Assembly: GCA_014859985.1 (NCBI GenBank)
Contig: JACZKN010000514.1
Span: forward strand, 1 to 14,507
Reading direction: 5' to 3'
DNA length: 14,507 nt
Origin: Candidatus Krumholzibacteriia bacterium
GTDB taxonomy: Bacteria; Krumholzibacteriota; Krumholzibacteriia; LZORAL124-64-63
Within the stretch, counting starts at the first letter, position 1, and each line of letters begins with the position of its first letter. The translations under genes were made by a program, and so were the position numbers. Below are positions 1 through 7,401 of the stretch, piece after piece. Below the pieces are notes generated by a model, which ran no database searches, was not told the DNA's origin, and saw only the letters and a list, made by a program, of their open reading frames with translations.

Positions 1-879
1 GCCGGGCCGGACGCCCGTGACGGGGGCCAGGGTGTCGCCGGTGTCGCTGCGGATCGTCGCGGACGGGCCGGTTTCGTCGTAAAGGAACGCGCGTGCGCCG
101 CCGCCGCTGACGATGTCGCGGAGGTTGCCGCCGAGCCAGGCGTGGCGCCGCCAGCCCGCGCCGCGGACGAGCTCCAGGACGCCGCCGGAGTCGATCGCCA
201 GGTACCGCTCGCTCCCGGCGCTGTCGGCCCGGCACACGGCCAGGAGCGCGAACTGGTCCGTCGCCCCGGGCACCGGTTCCCAGCGGCCGCCGCGCCAGTA
301 GGCCGCGCCGCGGAAGCCGACGGCGAGGTAGCCGTCGGAGGTCCCGGTCAGCCAGCGCCCCGGGCCGGACCAGTAGGGATCCACCGGCACGGTCGCGCGG
401 GTCCAGGCCGCACCGTCGAAGTGATGGGACACGCCGCGGGCGGTCACCACCATCACGTCGTCCGGGGCGCGGCACCACACCCGGGCCCCGTCGCCCAGGT
501 CCGCCGGGCCGGTCCGGGTCCAGCTCCGGCCGTCGAAGAACAGCAGCCCCTCGGCCGTGACCCCGTAAACGTGCTGCCAGTCGCAGCCGTGGAGGTCGTA
601 GAACGAGCCCGTGGTGGGCCGGGGAGCCTCCCGCCACGTGGCGCCTTCCTTGACCAGCACCGCCCCGAAGCTGCCGACGGCCAGCAGGTGGTCCGGACCA
701 TCGCCCCAGACGGCCGTCAGCCACACGGGGAAATCGCGGGGGCTGACCAGATGCCACGGGGTCGAGGCGGGGGCCGCCTCCGTCAGGACCGAGGCTGAGT
801 CGCAGCCGGGGGCGCAGACCAGCAGGGCAGCCAGCAGCCCGGGCAGGGGCAGGCCCCGGATGCGCTTGCCTACCGCCAC
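1..879 (-). CDS. Lipoprotein with beta-propeller-like repeats, downstream paralog (C-terminus outside window)
   Basis: The frame is open for 293 codons from GTG at 879 to the window edge, so the C-terminus is missing. The GTG is preceded by GGAGG ten bases upstream. It gives a signal sequence with a basic start (GKRIR), a hydrophobic core (LPGLLAALLVC) and a lipobox-like APGC, placing the lipidated Cys at residue 26. The mature part contains spaced units of the form W-x-DG-x-W and AVG-x-G, typical of beta-propeller-like repeats in secreted bacterial proteins. It is a paralog of the gene just upstream (870-2747). Both share the HGCDW-x-HV motif, then EGLL-x-FDG and a PDDVMVV motif in the same order. 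Its start overlaps that gene's stop by 10 bp, so the two are probably co-transcribed and translationally coupled. Asp follows the lipid Cys here but Ala in the paralog; in E. coli such a difference affects inner versus outer membrane sorting. Substrate or partner is unknown. Confidence 0.8.
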   Translation of the reverse strand, partial: MAVGKRIRGLPLPGLLAALLVCAPGCDSASVLTEAAPASTPWHLVSPRDFPVWLTAVWGDGPDHLLAVGSFGAVLVKEGATWREAPRPTTGSFYDLHGCDWQHVYGVTAEGLLFFDGRSWTRTGPADLGDGARVWCRAPDDVMVVTARGVSHHFDGAAWTRATVPVDPYWSGPGRWLTGTSDGYLAVGFRGAAYWRGGRWEPVPGATDQFALLAVCRADSAGSERYLAIDSGGVLELVRGAGWRRHAWLGGNLRDIVSGGGARAFLYDETGPSATIRSDTGDTLAPVTGVRPG

Positions 880-2747
880 GGCGACGGTTCCTCCAGGCCC
901 AGGTGGTAGAGGCCGCCGGTGCTGACGGCGACGAAGATGCCCGTGGCGGAGCTGCCGGCCATGGCCACGGCGTAGGAGCCGCGGCCCGGGGGCGCTGGCA
1001 GGGGTTCGGCCCGCCAGCCGGCGCCGTCGTGACGGTACCAGCCCTGGTCCGTCAGGACCCGCACCTCGCCGCCGACGAGGGCCAGCGGGTTGCGGGCCCG
1101 GTCGCCCGGGCTGCCCAGGTCGGTCCAGGCGTCCCCTTCCCGCCGCATGACCCGCCGCGGGCCGCCGTCGTCCAGCCGGACCACCGCCACGGGTTCGCCC
1201 GTGTCGGCGTCCACGGCCAGGCCGTGGACCTGATCGGCGCCCGGCGGTCCGGCGGCGACCCAGGCGCCGCCGTCCCAGCGGCCGAGGGCGGCTTGGCTCA
1301 TCGCGTAGACCTGGTCGGTCCCGCCGCCGGCGAGGCGGATCAGGGCCCCGGCCAGGGGCCACGGGACGGGGGTCCAGGCCCGGCCGTCGTAATGGGAGGT
1401 CACGTCCCAGCCGCCGACCCAGATGTCCCCGGGGCCGCGGCCCCAGATGGCCAGGAGGTCGCGGCCGGCGCCCGTCGGCAGGATCTCGTCCGGCAGGCCG
1501 TCCCGCAGCCGGACCACGTCCCCCCCGTCGGCGGCCAGGTACAGATCCCCCGGCGCCGGGCCCCAGAACGCCTCGTAGCCGCGCCCGCCAGGGGCGCTGC
1601 GCTCGGTCAGGACGCCGCCGCGCCCCTGCAGGATGCGGGCCCCGGCGCGCGCCGCGAAATCGCCCCCGGGCCAGGCCACCAGGTCCGTGGGGGTCAGGGG
1701 CACCGACCGGGTCAGGGGCCGCACGTGGTAGCCCCGGTGATCCAGGGCCAGGAGCGTGCCCCAGGGCCCACCCAGCACGAGGTCCTCGCCTAGGCCCCCG
1801 TCGGCGCGGGGGAACGCCGCCAGGGCCAGGGTGCCCAGGTGCGGGAACACCCGGGTGCCGGCCGGCCAGCCCCACAGCACCAGGTCGTTGGTGCCCAGCG
1901 TCCTGGTCAGCACGTACGGGTAGACGCCGTCCCCGCTGACGGCCATATCCACCGGGCGGCTGCCGGGCAGGCGGTCCACGAAATACCAGCTGCTGCCGCG
2001 CAGGTAGACGATGACCGTTTCGTCGGAGTCCGGATGCTCGCCGGCGGCGAACCAGCGGCCTTCCGCCGTGACGTCCTGGAAGGCGACAACGGCCAACCGC
2101 AGATTTCGGCGATCCTCGAACAGGCTCCAGGCCCCGTTCTCCCACAGGGCGAGGGTCCCGTGCAGGCCGACGGCCGCGTACCGGCCGTCCGGCGCCCCGG
2201 CCAGCCACTCCCCCGCGCGGTGGTTCGTGCCCAGGTCCATTTCGCCCGACGTCCAGACCGACCCGTCGAAATGATCCCAGCGGGTGCGCTCGAACGGGGG
2301 ATACGGCTGCACGACCATCACGTCGTCCGGTCCGTTGCACCAGACCCGCGCCAGGGGGTCCAGGCCGGCCGGGCCCTCCCGACGCCAGTGGGCGCCGTCG
2401 AAGCGCAGCAGCCCCTCCTCGCTGACGGCCCAGACGTGCTCCCAGTCGCAGCCGTGGATGTCCCAGACGTTGGTCGCGGTCGGGGACGGCACGGCTTTCC
2501 AGACTCCGGCCTCGCACACCAGCAGGGCGCCGCCCAGGCCCACGGCGAACATGCGGTCGGGTGTCGTCCCCCACAGGTCGGTGATGCGCAGGTCGAACGG
2601 GCGCGGGTTGACCAGGGCCCAGGCCGACGGCTGTTCCCCGGGCTCCGGCAGCACCGACTCCGGCGCGCAGCCCGCCGCGCACAACACGGCCAGGACGGCC
2701 AGGCATCCGGCCGATCCGGCGCAGCAACGGTGCGGCAAGGGGCGCAA
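870..2747 (-). CDS. Lipoprotein with beta-propeller-like repeats, upstream paralog
   Basis: The reading frame is open from 2975, but the upstream part has no signal-peptide character and would run across the start of the divergent DUF493 gene. TTG at 2747 is chosen because it directly precedes a lipoprotein signal peptide: Arg/His-containing start, hydrophobic CLAVLAVLC, then AAGC with the lipid Cys at residue 27. AAAGG lies about 13 bases upstream, which is rather far, so the start is uncertain; TTG 2738 is an alternative. The 625-residue product has repeated units such as DIWVGG followed by SHYDG-x-AW, and RWDGGAW, YRHDGAGW, LWGTTPDRMFAVG, consistent with a propeller fold made of about 40-50-residue blades. 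It likely sits on an envelope membrane facing the periplasm or outside. The next gene is a paralog whose GTG overlaps this stop. No catalytic motif is visible, and the function is unknown. Confidence 0.8.
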   Translation of the reverse strand: MRPLPHRCCAGSAGCLAVLAVLCAAGCAPESVLPEPGEQPSAWALVNPRPFDLRITDLWGTTPDRMFAVGLGGALLVCEAGVWKAVPSPTATNVWDIHGCDWEHVWAVSEEGLLRFDGAHWRREGPAGLDPLARVWCNGPDDVMVVQPYPPFERTRWDHFDGSVWTSGEMDLGTNHRAGEWLAGAPDGRYAAVGLHGTLALWENGAWSLFEDRRNLRLAVVAFQDVTAEGRWFAAGEHPDSDETVIVYLRGSSWYFVDRLPGSRPVDMAVSGDGVYPYVLTRTLGTNDLVLWGWPAGTRVFPHLGTLALAAFPRADGGLGEDLVLGGPWGTLLALDHRGYHVRPLTRSVPLTPTDLVAWPGGDFAARAGARILQGRGGVLTERSAPGGRGYEAFWGPAPGDLYLAADGGDVVRLRDGLPDEILPTGAGRDLLAIWGRGPGDIWVGGWDVTSHYDGRAWTPVPWPLAGALIRLAGGGTDQVYAMSQAALGRWDGGAWVAAGPPGADQVHGLAVDADTGEPVAVVRLDDGGPRRVMRREGDAWTDLGSPGDRARNPLALVGGEVRVLTDQGWYRHDGAGWRAEPLPAPPGRGSYAVAMAGSSATGIFVAVSTGGLYHLGLEEPSPWR

Positions 2748-2928
2748 GGGATCCAGGATACCTTTCTCGGGGGCCGTCGGGGTACGATAGCCCGGCGGCG
2801 CGCCCCGGCGCAACCCGCATGTGGCTTGCGGGCGGCCGCTTGCCTGCGGGTCGGTTCCGGCGTTGATTATCCGGACTCCCGCTTGTGCCCGCGCGCCCGC
2901 GCACGTGCCCGAACCCCGGAGAGAGCCC
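2748..2928. promoter_or_regulatory. Divergent intergenic region with a small hairpin
   Basis: About 180 bases separate the lipoprotein operon (minus) from the DUF493 operon (plus), so promoters for both should lie here. I cannot assign convincing -35/-10 boxes in this GC-rich stretch. A perfect 6-bp inverted repeat, CCCGCA (2814-2819) and TGCGGG (2827-2832), encloses a 7-base loop. A second TGCGGG at 2845-2850 could pair instead. The role is unknown; an operator or leader hairpin is possible. Confidence 0.3.
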
Positions 2929-3228
2929 ATGCCCGACGAGAACCGGTTCGACCCCAGCCAGCGCCCGGAGATCACCTATCCGACCGAATGGTCCTTCAAG
3001 GTGATCGGCACCGACGAGGAGGACCTGCGCCGCGCGGTGACGATCACCCTGGCGGTGTGCCTGGACCGGGACTCGGGCGAGCGCCCGTACGAGTTGGCCT
3101 TGTCGCGCACCAGCGGCAGGGGCAACTACGTCAGCCTCGGCCTCACGCTCACGGTGCTCAGCGAGGCCGAGCGCGACGCCGTCTTCACCGGCCTGGCGGA
3201 CTGTCCCGAGATCCGCATGGTCATCTGA
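2929..3228 (+). CDS. DUF493 / YbeD-like small protein
   Basis: This 99-residue protein starts at ATG 2929 behind GGAGAGAG. Starting further upstream would add a low-complexity Pro/Arg/Ala stretch with no family similarity. The body fits the DUF493 (YbeD, UPF0250) pattern. An N-terminal YPTEWSFKVIG strand is followed by a helix (DEEDLRRAV), then SGRGNYVSLGLTLTV, a second helix (EAERDAVFTGLADCPEI) and a terminal RMVI strand: a compact ferredoxin-like alpha/beta fold. E. coli YbeD is slightly shorter (about 87 residues). The family is small, cytosolic and poorly characterised; YbeD has been linked by its genome context to lipoate metabolism, which nothing here supports. The AhpD-like gene follows 32 bp downstream, so the two are probably one operon. 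Family assignment is fairly sure, function not. Confidence 0.85.
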   Translation: MPDENRFDPSQRPEITYPTEWSFKVIGTDEEDLRRAVTITLAVCLDRDSGERPYELALSRTSGRGNYVSLGLTLTVLSEAERDAVFTGLADCPEIRMVI

Positions 3229-3260
3229 CCGGCATCCCGTCACGACCCGAAAGGAGCCCC

Positions 3261-3614
3261 ATGGCCGGCCGCCTCGAGTCCTTCCGCGCCGAGCGCGAGA
3301 AGCAGAACGCCCGCATCCTGGAGACGGGCACCCTGACCACGAAGCGCTTCTTCAACCTGGACACGGGCACCTACCAGGACGGCGCGGTCGACGCGCTGAC
3401 CAAGGAGTTCGCCGGGTTGTCCGCGTCCATGGTGCTGCGCTGCGACGACTGCATCGCCTACCACGTCATCCGCTGCTTCGAACTGGGGGCCAGCGAGCAG
3501 CAGATCACCGAGATCTTCGACGTGGGGCTGATCGTCGGCGGCAGCATCGTGATCCCGCACCTGCGGCGGGCGCGGGCGCTGCTGGACGAGCTGATCGAGG
3601 CGCGGGGCGCCTGA
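3261..3614 (+). CDS. AhpD-like carboxymuconolactone decarboxylase-family protein
   Basis: This 117-residue protein starts at ATG 3261 behind AAGGAG at good spacing. Its central segment carries CDDCIAYH (Cys61, Cys64, His68), the CxxCxxxH active-site signature of AhpD-type members of the carboxymuconolactone decarboxylase family. An amphipathic helix (ELGASEQQITEIFDVGLIVGG) follows, as in alkylhydroperoxidase-like relatives. These proteins are all-helical, oligomeric and cytosolic, and use the Cys pair for thiol/peroxide redox chemistry. The true decarboxylases lack this Cys pair. The first 45 residues are charged and not diagnostic. The gene follows DUF493 by 32 bp and is closed by a hairpin at 3616-3639. 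Peroxidase or disulfide reductase activity is likely from the motif, but substrate and reductant are unknown. Confidence 0.88.
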   Translation: MAGRLESFRAEREKQNARILETGTLTTKRFFNLDTGTYQDGAVDALTKEFAGLSASMVLRCDDCIAYHVIRCFELGASEQQITEIFDVGLIVGGSIVIPHLRRARALLDELIEARGA

Positions 3615-3615
3615 T

Positions 3616-3639
3616 CCGGGCCATCCCTTAATGGTCCGG
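3616..3639 (+). terminator. Hairpin between convergent genes
   Basis: CCGGGCCAT (3616-3624) pairs with ATGGTCCGG (3631-3639) over nine positions with one G-U wobble, closing a 6-base loop (CCCTTA). It begins two bases after the AhpD-like stop and ends one base before the MltF-like stop codon on the other strand. On the minus strand the wobble becomes an A-C mismatch, so it should work best for the plus-strand operon. There is no downstream T tract. Confidence 0.55.
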
Positions 3640-3640
3640 G

Positions 3641-5218
3641 CTAGTGCGGCTGCGGCTCGTCCACCACCAGGTCCGGCCGCCCGCGCAGCAGCTCGGCGTC
3701 CTCCCCGTCCAGGTCCAGCCGCACCGAGTCGGGCACGGCGCCCGGCTCGCGGGGCACCAGCCGGGTATAGGCGCGGTAGCGGGCCAGGATCTCCTCCACG
3801 TAGTCCACGGTGTGGGTGCCCCGGTAGAAGCCGTGGCGCAGCTTGCTGAACCAGCGCTGCTGTTCCAAGAGCGGCAGGGTCTCGGCCAGGGAGCCCTCCC
3901 ACTTGTTGGGGTCGCGGCCCAGGTCCATGGCCAGGCGGCGGGCGTCCGTCAGGTGGCCGTTGCCCGCGTGGAACTCGGCCAGGGTGAAGCGCAGGCGCTC
4001 GAGGCTGTCCAGGTAGGCGTAGCTGTTCCAGGTCCCCTTCATCAGGCGCAGGCCCGCCCGCAGGTTGGCCTCCGGCACGTACAGGCTGTCGGCCTGGGGG
4101 CCGGCGAACGGGGGCAGCACCTGCATCAGGCCGCGGGCGCCGGCCTTGCTGCGGGCGAAGGGATAGAAGCGCGACTCCTCGTAGATGAGGGCCGACACCA
4201 GGCGCCAGTCCAGGCCCGCGGCTTCGGCCTGGGAGCGGATCATCTCGTCGTAGCGGGAGATGCGGCCGCTCTTGTCCGGCCGGTGGGCCACCTCCTGGAA
4301 GCCGCGGATGGAGACGGGATTCTCGAAGTAGCGGTCGTAGATGATGCCGTAGGTCTGGCTGCGGCGGCGGCGGCCCGATTCGGTCACGCTCAGGTGGTCC
4401 CGCAGGAAGAGGTTCAGGGCCGTCTTCAGCTCGGTGCTGTTGTGGCGCACCAGCCACACCGTCGGCCGCTCCTCGCCCAGGCGCGCGGCGATGCGGATGT
4501 TCTCCAGGTAGGCCATGGCGGCGCGGGCCACCACGTCGTCCACCACCACCGCCTCCAGTTCGCCGCGGTCCAGCAGCGCCAGCAGCTCTTCCGGGCCCGC
4601 CAGGGGGCGGCCCTCGATCACCCTGAAGTGCGCACCCACCTCGTCCCGCAGCCGCAGCAGTTCGGCGCGGAAGGGGTCGCCGTGGGGCAGGGTCAGGACC
4701 GCGCCGTTCCAGGCGGCGGGCTCGGGGCCGCGGGGGTCGACGTTGCGCACCAGCACGGCCTTCTGCACGAAGTTGGTGGGGCGGGTCCAGCCCACCCACA
4801 GGGCCAGATCCTCGGCCGGGGTCCAGCCGGTGCAGACCACGTCGCCCTGGCCGGCGTTCAGCAGGGAGATCTCCTCTTCGCCCGGCTCGGGCACCACGAC
4901 CTCGACCGTCAGGTCGTGCGCGCGGGCGAACCGGCGCAGCAGTTCCAGGTCGAAACCGGCCTGCCCCCCCTTGTGCACGAAATAGCTGCTGGAGTTGTAG
5001 CGGGCGATCATGCGGATGACGCCGGAGCGCTTGATCTCGTCCAGGTCACGCTCCACCAGGGGATGGGGGACCAGGGGCGTCCGTCCGTCGCGGCCGTGGC
5101 CGGCCGTCTCGATGCGCTCGCCGCGGCCGGCCAGCAGCGCCACGAGGCACGCCGCGACCGCCCACGCCGGGCGGGGGGCGCCGGAACGGCGCAGGAAAGC
5201 GGGGGCGGCCTTGGTCAT
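3641..5218 (-). CDS. MltF-like membrane-associated lytic murein transglycosylase (solute-binding + SLT domains)
   Basis: The 525-residue protein starts at ATG 5218, preceded by AGGATGG; the in-frame ATG at 5227 would leave no room for that site. Residues 1-30 form a signal peptide or anchor (Arg-rich start, then AWAVAACLVALLA) without a lipobox Cys. Residues about 55-275 resemble a family 3 periplasmic solute-binding domain (GVIRMIARYNSSSYF, GFDLELLRRFA, QGDVVCTGWTP). Residues about 320-430 are a lytic transglycosylase domain: ALIYEESRF with the likely catalytic Glu348, then GARGLMQVLP, then AEFHAGNG. This order matches MltF, which cleaves peptidoglycan glycan strands to 1,6-anhydro products and senses a ligand through the first domain. 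The C-terminal 90 residues continue with helices (VDYVEEILARYRAYTRL) and an acidic tail. The gene stands alone on its strand. Family assignment is strong; the exact orthology to mltF is probable. Confidence 0.88.
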   Translation of the reverse strand: MTKAAPAFLRRSGAPRPAWAVAACLVALLAGRGERIETAGHGRDGRTPLVPHPLVERDLDEIKRSGVIRMIARYNSSSYFVHKGGQAGFDLELLRRFARAHDLTVEVVVPEPGEEEISLLNAGQGDVVCTGWTPAEDLALWVGWTRPTNFVQKAVLVRNVDPRGPEPAAWNGAVLTLPHGDPFRAELLRLRDEVGAHFRVIEGRPLAGPEELLALLDRGELEAVVVDDVVARAAMAYLENIRIAARLGEERPTVWLVRHNSTELKTALNLFLRDHLSVTESGRRRRSQTYGIIYDRYFENPVSIRGFQEVAHRPDKSGRISRYDEMIRSQAEAAGLDWRLVSALIYEESRFYPFARSKAGARGLMQVLPPFAGPQADSLYVPEANLRAGLRLMKGTWNSYAYLDSLERLRFTLAEFHAGNGHLTDARRLAMDLGRDPNKWEGSLAETLPLLEQQRWFSKLRHGFYRGTHTVDYVEEILARYRAYTRLVPREPGAVPDSVRLDLDGEDAELLRGRPDLVVDEPQPH

Positions 5219-5407
5219 GGGCACCATCCTAGTCCAGTTCGGGACCGCCCGGCAAGCCGGACCGGCAGAGGCGGGCCCGCGGGGGGATATTCGACCGCGG
5301 CGGCTGTTCCTTTCGCCCCGTTCTTGCCCCGGCGCGGGGCCGGGCCGCCGATCATCCATGACAATTCGCTTCCATTCCAGTACTTTGGGCCCACGTTGGA
5401 GGCTGCC
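5219..5407. promoter_or_regulatory. Divergent promoter region, with a possible sigma70-type promoter for the DUF503 operon
   Basis: This region separates the MltF-like gene (minus) from the DUF503 operon (plus). On the plus strand ATGACA (5358-5363) and TACTTT (5381-5386) are 17 bases apart, close to a housekeeping promoter in layout. The first box matches TTGACA at five of six positions; the second is a weak match to TATAAT. Transcription would begin near 5393, just before the GGAGG (5398-5402) that serves GTG 5408. I see no good promoter for the minus-strand gene. Confidence 0.3.
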
Positions 5408-5722
5408 GTGGACGATGTGCGCACCTACACCGGCACCCTGGTGGCCGACCTGGTCCTGCCCGGAGCCCGCAGCCTGAAGGAGCGGCGGGCGCCCCTGCGC
5501 GCCCTGGTCCAGCGCCTGCGCAACCGCGATCTCGCCGCGGCCCAGGTGGGACCGGCCGACCGGCTGCAGCGGGTCTTCCTGGCGGTGGCCGCGGTCTCGG
5601 GCAGCGAGGGCGGCGTGGGCGAGCTGCTGGACGCGGCCGAGCGCATCCTGTTCGCCTCCGACTTCGAGGTGGGGGCGGTGACCCGCGAGATCCGCGTGGA
5701 CACCTTCGCCTCCGGAACCTGA
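5408..5722 (+). CDS. DUF503 (YlxP-like) family protein
   Basis: This 104-residue protein starts at GTG 5408, five bases behind a perfect GGAGG; an in-frame GTG at 5417 is a weaker choice. It shows the DUF503 hallmarks: a first strand (GTLVADLVLPGARSLKERR) followed by LRNRDLAAAQVG, then LQRVFLAVAAVSG, a helix (ELLDAAERIL) and a final VTREIRVDTF strand. The family is small (about 90-100 residues), has a ferredoxin-like fold, and includes YlxP, encoded in Firmicutes between infB and rbfA. Its function is not established, although that location suggests a tie to translation or ribosome maturation. Here the same operon ends with an rRNA-type pseudouridine synthase, which fits that theme weakly. 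The next gene starts 38 bp downstream. Confidence 0.85.
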   Translation: MDDVRTYTGTLVADLVLPGARSLKERRAPLRALVQRLRNRDLAAAQVGPADRLQRVFLAVAAVSGSEGGVGELLDAAERILFASDFEVGAVTREIRVDTFASGT

Positions 5723-5760
5723 ACCGGGCCCCGGGCCCCGGAGCCGAAAGGACGGACGGT

Positions 5761-6408
5761 TTGCGGCTGATCGACCTGAGCCACACCATCGTGCCGGGCA
5801 TGGCCCAATGGCCCGGCGACCGCCAGGCCCTGGCCCTGCACCGGCGCAGCGAGCACGGCCCCGACCGCCACATGTCCAGCGCCCTGGAGTTCGGCTGCCA
5901 CGTGGGCACCCACATCGACCTGGCGCTGCACTTCAGGGCCGGCGAGAGACCGATCGAGGAGCTGCCGCTGGACGCCTTCGCGGGCCGGGCCCGGGTCGTC
6001 CGCCCGGGCGACGGCGGGACGCCCGGCCCCCTGGCCGCCGCGGTGCTCGACGGCGTGGACCTGGCGGGGATCGACTTCGTGCTCTTCTGCACCGGCTGGG
6101 ACCGCCACTGGGGCACCGGCCGCTACTACCGCGAGTGGCCGTTCTACGGCGAGGACCTGGCCCGGCGCCTGGCCGCGGCCGGGCTCAAGGGCAGCGGCCT
6201 GGACACCCCGAGCCTGGACGCCTACGCCGGCCACGCGGCCCACGACATCTGCGCGGCCGCGGGCATGATCAACATCGAGAACCTGGCGGGTCTGGACGGC
6301 CTGCCGGACGCCCCGTTCACCCTGTTCGTGCTGCCCCTTAAGCTGGCGGGCACCGAGGCCTCGCCGGTGCGGGCGGCGGCCCTGCTGGACCCGGGGAGCG
6401 AGCGGTGA
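5761..6408 (+). CDS. Cyclase-family metal-dependent hydrolase (kynurenine formamidase-like)
   Basis: This 215-residue protein uses TTG 5761, with AAGGA eight bases upstream and a family-typical N-terminus (LIDLSHTIVPGMAQWPGD). The metal-binding signature HVGTHIDLALHF holds His47, His51, Asp53 and His57. It matches the cyclase-family HxGTHxDxPxHF except that the usual Pro is Ala. Further family motifs are GLDTPSLD (about 147-153), a His near 158-161, and NIENLAGLDGLP with Glu173. These are the other expected metal or catalytic positions. Members hydrolyse N-formylkynurenine, cyclic amides or related compounds in the cytosol. No tryptophan-catabolism genes are visible, so kynurenine formamidase proper is not supported and the substrate is open. 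The stop overlaps the antiporter start by 4 bp (GTGA), indicating translational coupling. Confidence 0.85.
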   Translation: MRLIDLSHTIVPGMAQWPGDRQALALHRRSEHGPDRHMSSALEFGCHVGTHIDLALHFRAGERPIEELPLDAFAGRARVVRPGDGGTPGPLAAAVLDGVDLAGIDFVLFCTGWDRHWGTGRYYREWPFYGEDLARRLAAAGLKGSGLDTPSLDAYAGHAAHDICAAAGMINIENLAGLDGLPDAPFTLFVLPLKLAGTEASPVRAAALLDPGSER

Positions 6409-7361
6409 TCCTGACGCTGCTGCTCTTCGCCGTCGGCGTCGGCGTGCTGATCGGCGGGGCCTGGATCCTGGTGGGCGGCGGCACGCGGGTGGCCGCGGTG
6501 CTGGGCGTGCCGGCGGTGGTCGTGGGCCTGACGGTGGTGGCCTTCGGCACCTCGGCCCCCGAGCTCTTCGTCTCGCTGGTGGGTGCGCTGCGGGGCAACA
6601 GCGGCATCGCGCTGGGCAACGTGATCGGCTCGAACGTGGCGAACCTCGGGCTGATCCTCGGCCTGGCCGCGCTGCTGCAGCCGGTCAAGGTGGAGGCGGC
6701 GCTGCGGCGGCGCGAGGTGCCGCTGATGCTGGCGGTGTCGATGGTGTTCGCGGCCATGGTCTGGGACGGGGAGCTGAGCCGCCTGGACGCCGGGGTGCTG
6801 ACCGTCGGGTTCGTCGTCTTCCTGGAGTGGACGCGGCGGGGCGCCGCCCGCGGCCTGGCGGAGGTGCCCGTACCGGAGCTGGACATCGATCCGGCACACA
6901 AGGCGCGCGAGTTGGTGCGGGGCGCCGGGCTGGTCCTGCTGGGGGTGGTCGGCCTGGCCGGGGGCGGCCGCCTGATCGTCGTCAACGCCGTGGAAATCGC
7001 CGGGCAGCTGGGCGCCAGCGAGACGCTGATCGGCCTGACCCTGGTGGCGGTGGGCACCAGCCTGCCCGAACTGGCCACCACCGTCGTCGCCGCCGCACGC
7101 AAGCAGGACGACCTGGCCCTGGGCAACATCGTCGGGTCCAACATCTTCAACATCCTGGCGGTGGCCGGCCCGGTGGGGCTGGTGCGGCCGCTGGTGCAGG
7201 AGGCCGGCCACGGCCGGCTGCAGCTGGCCTGCATGGTCGCCGTGGCGGGGCTGCTGTACGTCATGGTCGCGCCCGCCCGCGGCGACGTGGGCCGGCGGCA
7301 CGGCGCGCTGCTGCTGGCCGTCTACGCGGCGGTCATGGTGATCTGGACCGCGTGGCCCTGA
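6405..7361 (+). CDS. CaCA-family Ca2+ (or Na+)/cation antiporter, YrbG-like
   Basis: This 318-residue polytopic inner-membrane protein starts at GTG 6405 with GGGGAG about seven bases upstream. It has the two inverted alpha repeats that define Ca2+:cation antiporters. Repeat 1 contains VAFGTSAPEL (about 45-54) and GNVIGSN (71-77). Repeat 2 contains VAVGTSLPEL (about 214-223) and GNIVGSNIFNI (240-250). The acidic residues Glu53 and Glu222 lie where the exchanger binds cations. About ten hydrophobic segments surround a short, charged central loop (about 140-172), much smaller than the regulatory loop of eukaryotic NCX. The length is typical of bacterial YrbG/CaxA-like proteins. The expected role is export of Ca2+ against H+ or Na+; ion specificity cannot be read from sequence. 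The 4-bp overlap with the hydrolase implies joint expression. Confidence 0.93.
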   Translation: MILTLLLFAVGVGVLIGGAWILVGGGTRVAAVLGVPAVVVGLTVVAFGTSAPELFVSLVGALRGNSGIALGNVIGSNVANLGLILGLAALLQPVKVEAALRRREVPLMLAVSMVFAAMVWDGELSRLDAGVLTVGFVVFLEWTRRGAARGLAEVPVPELDIDPAHKARELVRGAGLVLLGVVGLAGGGRLIVVNAVEIAGQLGASETLIGLTLVAVGTSLPELATTVVAAARKQDDLALGNIVGSNIFNILAVAGPVGLVRPLVQEAGHGRLQLACMVAVAGLLYVMVAPARGDVGRRHGALLLAVYAAVMVIWTAWP

Positions 7362-7401
7362 GGGGCGCGGCAGCGGACGGGGACGGCGGACGAGGGAGCT
7401 G

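Noticed and set aside
2748..2975. N-terminal extension of the upstream lipoprotein to ATG 2975
   Set aside because: It would bury the lipoprotein signal peptide behind 76 residues of unstructured sequence and overlap the start of the divergent DUF493 gene.
1839..3614. A 591-codon plus-strand frame ending in the AhpD-like gene
   Set aside because: Only the portion from ATG 3261 is family-like and has a ribosome binding site; the upstream part runs antisense to the lipoprotein and out of frame through DUF493.
3644..5722. A 692-codon plus-strand frame covering the MltF-like gene and ending in the DUF503 gene
   Set aside because: Only its last 104 codons, from GTG 5408 with a GGAGG site, match a real family; the rest is antisense to the MltF-like gene and low in complexity.
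5723..5760. GC-rich repeated CCGGGCCCC between DUF503 and the hydrolase as a terminator
   Set aside because: It is a short direct/palindromic run without a clear stem-loop or T tract and lies inside what looks like one operon.
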